A DNA stretch of 6,971 bases, from assembly GCA_045561575.1 (NCBI GenBank), contig JBJKXM010000047.1, forward strand, positions 1-6,971, read 5' to 3'. The notes beneath the pieces were generated by a model, which saw only the letters and a program-made list of their open reading frames with translations, ran no database searches and was not told the DNA's origin. The translations under genes were made by a program, and so were the position numbers. Shown here in pieces: positions 1 through 6,215 of this stretch (its first letter is position 1; every line of letters begins with the position of its first letter). Origin of the DNA: GCA-002715885 sp045561575. GTDB lineage: Bacteria > Bacteroidota > Bacteroidia > Flavobacteriales > BACL11.

Positions 1-2095
1 TAGCATCAGTAACCTCACAGTAGTAACTACCAGCACTTAAATTAAATGCAGTGTCGTTAGTACTAAAACTAACAAAACTATTATCAAACCACTCATAACT
101 GTATGGTGGCGTTCCTCCAGCCCCAGATGCTACCGCAATACCATCAGAAGAATTTGAACAGACATTCATTGAATCTGTTACTAATGACTGAAGTGGGGAT
201 CCTGGAGCAGTGATGGAAATATCTTGAGTAATTTGACAACTACCATTATCACTTACTGTTATAGCATAAGTACCTGTTGATAGTCCATCAAAAACAGTAT
301 CATATGGTATTGGATTAGGGTTAAGCACACCATCAATGTAATAACTAAATGGCACTAACATTGTACTTAAAACCTCAATAGTAATTTGACCATCAGAATC
401 ATCCCAGCAACTTACATCAGAATGTGAAATTGCAAATTCAATTGGTGTTATTGTATCAGATTCTAGAGAATTATCGGCACATTCTGATTCCTGAGTCATG
501 TAATAAAACTGATAACCATTTGGAATATTTACTGAATCAATGGTGTACATGGTATCTGGATAATTAACATCAGCCAATAAGGTATATGGACCTCCAATGT
601 TGTCAGAACCAAAAATATGATATATTGTAGAAGGATTAGCTCCAAAAGACTCATTCCAATCTAGAGTTAAATCACCATTACCATCTAGAAAGGCACATTG
701 TAAGTCAGGCTCAGGCAAAGTATTTGCTGCGGTAACTTCGATAGAAATAGTCGCTAAGGTAATTGCAGGTGCAGGGCAAAAATCATCATATGCTTTTATT
801 GCAAATGTGTAAAGATTAGAAGTATTTCCACATCCAGCATTAGCAGTTACATGACTACAAGCCGTTTGCCAATTAAAAAACCCGTCAACAAATGTAGGAT
901 TTGAAAATGGTGGTGTTAATCCAGCTCCATTATCAAAAGTCGCACAAGGTGGATTAGCACAATCCGTCACAGTAATAAAATCCCCTGCCATCTGTCCCCC
1001 TGTAATTTCTAAAGAAATATCTTGAGGCTCACCATTAGGATATACATCAAAATCTTCAGAATGTATTTGAAAATTTATAACGCCACCTGCAGCTACAGTA
1101 GTTGAATATGATGGTAAACCTGTAAGTGGATCGGTAAAAGGAGGAGTAATTGTTGGAGGAATATTATTTGTACCTCCAGAAAGAGTTGGACAAGCAATTA
1201 ATACCGCTTGTATTTCTCTAAAAATTTGTGCTACTAATTGTCCACATTTATAAGCATCAATTCGAACAACAGTAACAAAATTTCCAGAAGTTGTTGAGTT
1301 ATATGCAATTTCTCCAGTTACGGTATCTAACGTAACACCTCCTGGAAGTGGGTTATCAAAAGAATAAGGAGCAATAAACGGTAATGCAGTTGGGTTCGTA
1401 GGAGGATTAAAAACTCCAAAAAAATCATCAAGTGGTTCATCCCACTGATAAAAAATCTCATCTAGCTCATCATCTGATGCATTGTGTGAATATGCAAATG
1501 GATAACCTGTACAGATAATTGTTTTTGGACTTTCATTAAAAATTGGTGATGAGTCAAAACAAGGATCTGCAGGAACAACGTTGCCTAAATTGTCAAGATA
1601 TGGAAACATGGAAGCTCTTAGAGTAAATCCTTCAGAGGGAGATGTTGGACTGGAAAGAACTAAATTTGAAATGGCTCCATTTCTACAACATGAATCCCAA
1701 GTAAAATGCCAACCAGTTGTTGGAGGTGAACCAGGAAGTGATACTGGTAGTGATTCATAAATATACTCCTCAACTGCACCAACAGGATTTCCTGAGCAAT
1801 CAAGTTGAGGATTACCACTATTAACAAAATCACAATCAGGTGAAATATCTGTATTTGAAATAAAATCAACAGATATACTGGTTACGGTTGGATGATCATG
1901 AACAAAAATTGTCTGAGCAAATGTACTCAGAGTTGTTCCATCACAATCCCTGTACAATTTGAGTTTAAAAATATATTTTCCTGCATCAGGACCCACCTTT
2001 ATGCATTCCCAAGTTATTTCACCCCCCATCAAATGGGTTGCCTTCATTTGAAAAACACTGAAAATAGCTAGAATTAATACTAAAATCTTTTTCAT
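1..2095 (-). CDS. Secreted SprB-repeat surface protein, gliding/T9SS type (3' end outside window)
   Basis: The frame is open from the ATG at 2095-2093 to the left edge: 698 codons, no stop, C-terminus missing. Residues 1-19 (MKKILVLILAIFSVFQMKA) form a classic signal peptide. The mature start THLMGGEITW, followed by a LYRDCDG segment (residues 47-53), is typical of large Bacteroidota extracellular proteins annotated as gliding-motility-associated or SprB-repeat proteins. Residues about 240-290 resemble a cadherin/He_PIG-like Ig fold (LPGGVTLDTVTGEI). Residues about 461-555 resemble a fibronectin III-like domain. Two SprB-type repeats follow: about 557-631 (DVSCWDDSDG ... GLSTGTYAITVSD) and about 645-698 (VCSNSSDG ... 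GGTPPYSYEW ... LSAGSYYCEVTDA). About 21 cysteines fit disulfide-stabilised extracellular folding. By family knowledge the missing part probably carries more repeats and a type IX sorting domain; this is inference. A role as adhesin or cell-surface structural protein is likely, but the ligand is unknown. Confidence 0.88.
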   Translation of the reverse strand, partial: MKKILVLILAIFSVFQMKATHLMGGEITWECIKVGPDAGKYIFKLKLYRDCDGTTLSTFAQTIFVHDHPTVTSISVDFISNTDISPDCDFVNSGNPQLDCSGNPVGAVEEYIYESLPVSLPGSPPTTGWHFTWDSCCRNGAISNLVLSSPTSPSEGFTLRASMFPYLDNLGNVVPADPCFDSSPIFNESPKTIICTGYPFAYSHNASDDELDEIFYQWDEPLDDFFGVFNPPTNPTALPFIAPYSFDNPLPGGVTLDTVTGEIAYNSTTSGNFVTVVRIDAYKCGQLVAQIFREIQAVLIACPTLSGGTNNIPPTITPPFTDPLTGLPSYSTTVAAGGVINFQIHSEDFDVYPNGEPQDISLEITGGQMAGDFITVTDCANPPCATFDNGAGLTPPFSNPTFVDGFFNWQTACSHVTANAGCGNTSNLYTFAIKAYDDFCPAPAITLATISIEVTAANTLPEPDLQCAFLDGNGDLTLDWNESFGANPSTIYHIFGSDNIGGPYTLLADVNYPDTMYTIDSVNIPNGYQFYYMTQESECADNSLESDTITPIEFAISHSDVSCWDDSDGQITIEVLSTMLVPFSYYIDGVLNPNPIPYDTVFDGLSTGTYAITVSDNGSCQITQDISITAPGSPLQSLVTDSMNVCSNSSDGIAVASGAGGTPPYSYEWFDNSFVSFSTNDTAFNLSAGSYYCEVTDA

Positions 2096-2113
2096 GTAGA
2101 CATAAATTTTTTC

Positions 2114-2121
2114 CAAATTTA
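2114..2121 (-). promoter_or_regulatory. Candidate Bacteroidota -7 box for the surface-protein gene
   Basis: Read on the minus strand this is TAAATTTG, an exact match to the Bacteroidota TAnnTTTG -7 consensus. It lies 18 bases before the ATG at 2095, implying a leader of roughly 10-15 bases. No convincing TTG -33 element lies at the usual distance; only a CTGG is near the expected place. The region is very AT-rich, so chance matches are possible, but position and orientation fit. Confidence 0.5.
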
Positions 2122-2145
2122 CAATTTATTAATCTAAATTTCCAG

Positions 2146-2159
2146 TTTACGGGCGTAAA
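2146..2159. promoter_or_regulatory. Perfect inverted repeat, candidate operator
   Basis: TTTACG-GG-CGTAAA has perfect 6-bp arms around a 2-bp spacer, and is one of the few GC-containing islands in the AT-rich divergent intergenic region. It sits just upstream of where the -33 element of the minus-strand gene would lie, centred at about -44 if transcription starts near 2109. That is a typical position for an activator site. The regulator is unknown. It could also be a short chance palindrome. As an RNA hairpin the 2-base loop would be too tight, so a DNA site is more plausible than a terminator. Confidence 0.35.
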
Positions 2160-2226
2160 TCTTATATACATTTCCTTCTTAATAAATCAATTTCAACAAC
2201 AAATTTTGATTTTTACTAAAAGTCAT

Positions 2227-2242
2227 TTTTTTTATAAAAAAA
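2227..2242. repeat. T-tract/A-tract palindrome in the divergent intergenic region
   Basis: Seven T, then AT, then seven A form a perfect 16-bp palindrome, flanked by more A/T runs. Such tracts bend DNA or exclude nucleoid proteins and could insulate the two divergent promoters. In so AT-rich a spacer it may have no specific role. Confidence 0.25.
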
Positions 2243-2297
2243 TTAAAAGCTTATAAACTCAAGTAAAAACCAACCACATTCTTGTATTAAAAAAGAT

Positions 2298-2305
2298 TAA
2301 ATTTG
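2298..2305 (+). promoter_or_regulatory. Candidate Bacteroidota -7 box for the helicase/two-component operon
   Basis: TAAATTTG matches the TAnnTTTG consensus exactly and lies 15 bases before the ATG at 2321, implying a very short leader of about 10 bases. The nearest upstream TTG (2282-2284) is only 13 bases away, closer than the usual roughly 17-23, so the -33 element is weak or absent. No Shine-Dalgarno sequence precedes the ATG, as is normal in this phylum. Confidence 0.5.
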
Positions 2306-2320
2306 CTGTGAAAATTCACT

Positions 2321-4588
2321 ATGAAAAACTATCTAGACGAGCTTAATACAGAACAAAAAAAAGCAGTAGAACACATTAACGGTCCATTGATGGTAATAGC
2401 TGGTGCTGGTTCTGGGAAAACACGAGTTCTAACCTATAGAATTGTACATCTATTAAACAATAATATATCTCCATTCAAAATCCTTGCTCTAACCTTTACA
2501 AACAAAGCAGCAAAGGAGATGAAAAATAGAATTGAAGAGATTGTTGGAGGAAGTATTGCATCAAGCTTATGGATGGGCACATTTCACTCTGTTTTTTCTA
2601 GAATTTTGAGAATTGAATCCGATAAATTAAACTATCCTCAAAACTTTACTATTTACGACAGTGAAGATTCTAAAAGCCTGATTCGAAGTATAATTAAAGA
2701 ATTAAATCTTGATAAAGATCATTATAAAGTATCTGTAATCTTAAATCGTATTTCATCATTAAAAAATAATTTTATCACTTCAAAAACCTACCAAAATCAC
2801 AGTGATTTAATTCAAACTGATAAAATAACAAAAAGACCTGAATTTGAAAGAATCTACAGAATCTACGAACAAAGATGTGTAAAGGCATCTGCCATGGATT
2901 TTGATGATTTGTTAATTAATACCTATTTCTTACTTGATAATTTTCCAGAGGCTCTTCTAAAATACCAAAATAAGTTTCAATATATTTTAATTGACGAATA
3001 TCAAGACACAAATCATGTTCAATATTTAATTATAAAAAAATTAGCAGCATTAAATGAAAATATTTGTGTAGTTGGAGATGATGCTCAAAGCATATATTCT
3101 TTTAGAGGTGCAAAAATTGAAAATATTCTGAATTTTAAAAATGATTATCCAGATTTCAAAAGCTATAAATTAGAACAAAACTACAGATCAACATCAACAA
3201 TTGTTGAAACTGCCAATAGTTTAATAGACTTTAATGAAAATCAAATTAAAAAAACAGTCTGGACAGAAAATGAAACTGGTGAAAAAATTATTATTTGTAA
3301 ATGTAATTCAGATAATGATGAAGGCAGGTTAGTTGCTAATACCATTTTCGAAATAAAACTCAGAGAACAAGTTTTCCCAAAAGATTTTGCTGTTTTATAC
3401 AGAACAAATGCTCAGTCTAGATCCATTGAAGAGGCGCTAAGAAAAAGAAATATCCCTTATAAAATATATGGCGGATTATCCTTTTATCAAAGAAAAGAAA
3501 TCAAAGATGTTCTTGCATATTGCCGTTTAACAATAAATCCTAATGATGAGGAAGCTTTAAAAAGGATTATTAATTATCCTTCAAGAGGAATTGGCAATAC
3601 TACAATTCAAAAACTAATCACAACATCAAATAATCTAAATATTAGTATTTGGGAACTAATCAACAATCTTAACAACTATCAACATACAATTAATAATGGA
3701 ACTTGTAAAAAAATTCAGGAGTTTTCATCACTAATAAGCAGCTACATTTCTCAGTTAGAAACTAAAGATGCATACTTCTTAGCCGAGCAAATTGCAAAAT
3801 CATCTGGTGTCTTTAATGATTTGTACAATGATAAAAGCCCAGAGGGTGTTAGCCGATTTGAAAATATTCAAGAGTTATTAAATGGACTTAAAGATTTTTG
3901 CGAGAACAATGAAGAAAATCTATTGGCTAATTACATGCAAGATGTTGCTTTGCTAACAAACCAAGATAATGAAACAAAAGAAGATTACAACAAAGTAACG
4001 CTAATGACAGTTCATGCTGCTAAAGGCTTAGAATTTCCATATGTTTTTGTTGTTGGTTTAGAACAAAACCTATTCCCTTCACTACTTGCTGGCGATAGCC
4101 AAGAAAATCTTGAAGAAGAAAGAAGATTATTTTATGTAGCAATAACCAGAGCAGAAAAGAGATTGTTTTTATCTTACACTTCAAGCAGATTTAAATGGGG
4201 TAATTATATTTTCTGCGAGCCAAGTCAATTTTTAAGTGAAATAGATAAGAAGCATATCATATCAAAAGAAATTGCATCTAAAAAAAATAAAAAACCAAAA
4301 AATAATTTTAATTACAATTTTAGAAAAAATAAGCCAAAATCAGAGAACAAAATAATTCCTCCAAAAGGCTTTAAAAAACTAAATAAAAACATTCAAGTTT
4401 CAAACATTTCTCCAAGTGATTTAAATAACATCCAAAATGGAATGCATGTTAAACACTCTAAGTTTGGCAAAGGAAAAATAATAGAAATTAATGGAGAAAA
4501 TTTCGATAAAAAAGCAACCATATTTTTTGAAAATATTGGTCAAAAACAATTATTACTTAGATTTGCTAAACTTGAGATATTAAAATAA
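2321..4588 (+). CDS. uvrD: UvrD/PcrA-type ATP-dependent 3'-5' DNA helicase
   Basis: This is a complete 755-residue SF1A helicase, slightly longer than E. coli UvrD (720). All core motifs are visible: Q motif LNTEQKKAV (8-16), Walker A AGAGSGKT (27-34), motif Ia LTFTNKAAKEM (57-67), Ib GTFHSVFSRILR (86-97), Walker B ILIDEYQD (222-229), motif III VGDDAQSIYSFRGA (251-264), motif IV LEQNYRST (284-291), motif V VTLMTVHAAKGLEF (559-572) and motif VI EEERRLFYVAITRA (598-611). SRGIG near 421-425 is a 2B-domain landmark. A Lys/Asn-rich linker (about 649-691) leads to a C-terminal Tudor-like module (707-755, GMHVKHSKFGKG ... LLLRFAKLEIL), which in PcrA/UvrD contacts RNA polymerase. The tail favours UvrD/PcrA over Rep. 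Expected roles are nucleotide-excision and mismatch repair, clearing of replication blocks and of stalled RNA polymerase. It is first in a tight run with a histidine kinase 2 bases downstream. The ATG start places the Q motif at the usual distance. Confidence 0.96.
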   Translation: MKNYLDELNTEQKKAVEHINGPLMVIAGAGSGKTRVLTYRIVHLLNNNISPFKILALTFTNKAAKEMKNRIEEIVGGSIASSLWMGTFHSVFSRILRIESDKLNYPQNFTIYDSEDSKSLIRSIIKELNLDKDHYKVSVILNRISSLKNNFITSKTYQNHSDLIQTDKITKRPEFERIYRIYEQRCVKASAMDFDDLLINTYFLLDNFPEALLKYQNKFQYILIDEYQDTNHVQYLIIKKLAALNENICVVGDDAQSIYSFRGAKIENILNFKNDYPDFKSYKLEQNYRSTSTIVETANSLIDFNENQIKKTVWTENETGEKIIICKCNSDNDEGRLVANTIFEIKLREQVFPKDFAVLYRTNAQSRSIEEALRKRNIPYKIYGGLSFYQRKEIKDVLAYCRLTINPNDEEALKRIINYPSRGIGNTTIQKLITTSNNLNISIWELINNLNNYQHTINNGTCKKIQEFSSLISSYISQLETKDAYFLAEQIAKSSGVFNDLYNDKSPEGVSRFENIQELLNGLKDFCENNEENLLANYMQDVALLTNQDNETKEDYNKVTLMTVHAAKGLEFPYVFVVGLEQNLFPSLLAGDSQENLEEERRLFYVAITRAEKRLFLSYTSSRFKWGNYIFCEPSQFLSEIDKKHIISKEIASKKNKKPKNNFNYNFRKNKPKSENKIIPPKGFKKLNKNIQVSNISPSDLNNIQNGMHVKHSKFGKGKIIEINGENFDKKATIFFENIGQKQLLLRFAKLEILK

Positions 4589-4590
4589 TC

Positions 4591-5550
4591 ATGAATTTTA
4601 TCAGATCATTTTTTATAATATTATTTTTTGCACCAGTAAGTTTAATTTGCAATGAACGTGATCTTGATTCTTTAATAGAAAAATCAGTACAATTAATTTT
4701 AAATGAAGAACCTGATTCCTTGATCATTACTCTTAAACGTTTAAGAAAAGAAACTCTTGGAAAAGAATTAGACTCTTTACTATCAATACGCCAAATAAGC
4801 TTAGCTGAACAAATAAAAATTGAAGAGAACAAAATTGAAATAATCAAAAGTAAAAGCCAAATGCAGTCTGTTGTTTTGTTACTTATTTGTTTATTTAGTT
4901 TTATTTATCTTATTTACTACACAGACAAAGTCAATAGAAATAAACAACTTAAAAAAATTAAAGCAGCATCCAAAATATCAAAATATGAATCTAATATAAG
5001 AAAACAAATAAGTGAGAAGTTACATGATGATATTGGAGGTTCAATTATAGCCCTAAAAATGAAATTCATTAATAAAGAAGGCATGAAAAATGAAGTTCAA
5101 CTTTTAAGTAATATTTATGAAAAAGTTAGAAAAATTTCATCAGATCTAGATGTTCAGCATAAATTCTCACAGACCATTGAAGACGGTATAGATATTTTAG
5201 TAAATGAAATGTGTAATGGGTTTGATAAAAAAAATATAAATGTTTTCCCTGATGGGATTAACAAAATAACCGATAAAGTTTTAATTGAAAATGTTATAAT
5301 GACTACCAAAGAATTAATAACAAATGTGATTAAACATTCAAAGGCAAATGAAATATCAATTGATGTTTCTTTAATTGACAATCATATAAATATAATTGTG
5401 CAGGACAATGGATCAGGAATGAAGAATCAAAATAATTTTGGTCAAGGATTAAAATCAATTCAAAACAGAGCTATTTTATATGAAGGTACCTTTGATATTG
5501 ATTCTAACAATTCAGGCACTACAGCAAACGTGAAATTTTTAATAACATAG
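4591..5550 (+). CDS. Membrane sensor histidine kinase, HisKA_3 (NarL partner) type, small sensor region
   Basis: This 319-residue kinase has an N-terminal hydrophobic segment (5-20), which is a signal peptide or first membrane helix. A charged, helical, probably extracytoplasmic stretch (21-92) holds two LDSL motifs. A membrane helix (93-110) and a Lys-rich juxtamembrane helix (113-140) follow. The HisKA_3 phosphoacceptor motif is KLHDDIGGSI with His145. The HATPase domain shows N-box KELITNVIKHS (240-250; Glu241, Asn245), G1 DNGSGM (272-277) and G2 GQGLKSIQNRA (284-294), so all residues needed for ATP binding and autophosphorylation appear intact. Many Bacteroidota relatives carry long TPR arrays before the membrane helix. 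Here only the coiled-coil-like stalk remains, so the signal is not predictable. It starts 2 bases after the helicase stop and ends 2 bases before the response regulator, its almost certain phosphotransfer partner. No lipobox with an acceptable -1 residue is present. Confidence 0.92.
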   Translation: MNFIRSFFIILFFAPVSLICNERDLDSLIEKSVQLILNEEPDSLIITLKRLRKETLGKELDSLLSIRQISLAEQIKIEENKIEIIKSKSQMQSVVLLLICLFSFIYLIYYTDKVNRNKQLKKIKAASKISKYESNIRKQISEKLHDDIGGSIIALKMKFINKEGMKNEVQLLSNIYEKVRKISSDLDVQHKFSQTIEDGIDILVNEMCNGFDKKNINVFPDGINKITDKVLIENVIMTTKELITNVIKHSKANEISIDVSLIDNHINIIVQDNGSGMKNQNNFGQGLKSIQNRAILYEGTFDIDSNNSGTTANVKFLIT

Positions 5551-5552
5551 AT

Positions 5553-6215
5553 ATGAAAAACCCAAGAATAGTAATTGTTGATGATCACAAAGTATTTGGT
5601 GAAGGATTTTGTTCTTTGTTAGAATTTCATAATTATAGAGTTTTAAGGGTTTTTAATGTTACAAAATCAGCTTTGAATTATATCAAAAATAAAAATAATA
5701 TTGATCTTATTTTTTTAGATATCAATATGCCAAATATCAATGGGTTAGATTTTTTAAAACAAATAAAAATGTTTAATGATGAAATTAAAGTTATTATGAT
5801 GTCAATGTATACTGATAAGAATATCGTAAATCAAGCTTTAAAAAATAAAGCTGATGGCTACCTATCTAAAAACTGCTCCATCAATGATATAAAAGAAGCA
5901 ATTTTAGGTTGTTTTATAAAGAATGCAAATATTCCCAAAATTTCAATTGATAATAGAGATAATACAGATAATACAGATAATACAGATAATATTTCAGATT
6001 TATTTTTATTAAAATATAAATTGACTAATAGAGAAAAAGAAATAATTAAACAAATTTTAGATCAAAAATCAAATCAAGAAATAGCAGAGGAACTTGAAAT
6101 TAGCAAAAGAACAGTTGAAACTCACAGAAAAAATATTATGTTAAAGCTTGATGTAAAAAACAGTATTGGTATCGCTGTTAAGTGTATTGAAAATAATATT
6201 ATAGAGACTAGCTAA
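5553..6215 (+). CDS. NarL/FixJ-family response regulator with LuxR-type HTH
   Basis: This is a complete 220-residue regulator. The receiver domain (about 4-120) has the acidic pair Asp10-Asp11 in IVIVDDH, phosphoacceptor Asp56 in LIFLDINMP, Ser84 in the conserved Thr/Ser position and Lys106 in YLSKN, so it should be phosphorylatable. A linker (about 128-150) contains a DNT tripeptide repeat. The C-terminal LuxR/GerE helix-turn-helix (about 158-217) shows LTNREKEII, NQEIAEELEISKRTVETHRKNI and KLDVKNSIGIAV. Phosphorylation by the kinase encoded 2 bases upstream should drive dimerisation and DNA binding; target genes cannot be read from the window, although the inverted repeat at 2146-2159 is a candidate. 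The last codons overlap the convergent ribF end by 8 bp, leaving no room for a dedicated terminator between them. Confidence 0.95.
   Translation: MKNPRIVIVDDHKVFGEGFCSLLEFHNYRVLRVFNVTKSALNYIKNKNNIDLIFLDINMPNINGLDFLKQIKMFNDEIKVIMMSMYTDKNIVNQALKNKADGYLSKNCSINDIKEAILGCFIKNANIPKISIDNRDNTDNTDNTDNISDLFLLKYKLTNREKEIIKQILDQKSNQEIAEELEISKRTVETHRKNIMLKLDVKNSIGIAVKCIENNIIETS
5949..5993 (+). repeat. 9-bp tandem repeat in the response-regulator linker
   Basis: Five consecutive units of the 9-mer gataataca lie in frame: three perfect copies at 5958-5984, flanked by a one-mismatch copy (gataataga, 5949-5957) and a degenerate copy (gataatatt, 5985-5993). They encode DNR-DNT-DNT-DNT-DNI, residues 133-147, between receiver and HTH domains. 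The unit is a multiple of three, so copy-number change would alter linker length without a frameshift. Confidence 0.9.

Larger units (their letters stand above)
2321..6215 (+). other. Probable operon: helicase, histidine kinase, response regulator
   Basis: The three plus-strand genes are separated by 2 bases each (4588/4591 and 5550/5553), with no room for promoters or terminators in the gaps. Such spacing normally means one transcript and often translational coupling. The only promoter-like box seen is at 2298-2305. A promoter inside the helicase gene cannot be excluded. Confidence 0.8.

Noticed and set aside
1660..1869. 69-codon minus-strand open frame inside the surface-protein gene
   Set aside because: It lies in another frame of the same strand, fully inside the long SprB-repeat coding frame, and its low-complexity Leu/Ile/Gln-rich product matches nothing recognisable.
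2186..2210. Imperfect inverted repeat (atcaa ... ttgat) in the divergent spacer
   Set aside because: Only five paired bases plus bulged A/T pairs, expected by chance in such AT-rich DNA.
2355..2362. Run of eight A near the helicase start as a phase-variation or -1 frameshift site
   Set aside because: The frame reads CAA AAA AAA GCA, not the X XXY YYZ slippery arrangement, there is no downstream structure, and such runs are ordinary in this AT-rich genome.
4591..4653. Histidine kinase as a lipoprotein with Cys20
   Set aside because: The residue before Cys20 is Ile, while lipoboxes need a small residue there; a membrane helix or ordinary signal peptide is more likely.
4566..4847. 93-codon antisense open frame across the helicase/kinase junction
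   Set aside because: Shadow of two well-supported plus-strand genes; Ser/Ile/Lys-rich product without a domain, and no promoter-like box was noticed for it.
5154..5381. 75-codon antisense open frame in the kinase gene
   Set aside because: Antisense to the HATPase coding region with no independent support.
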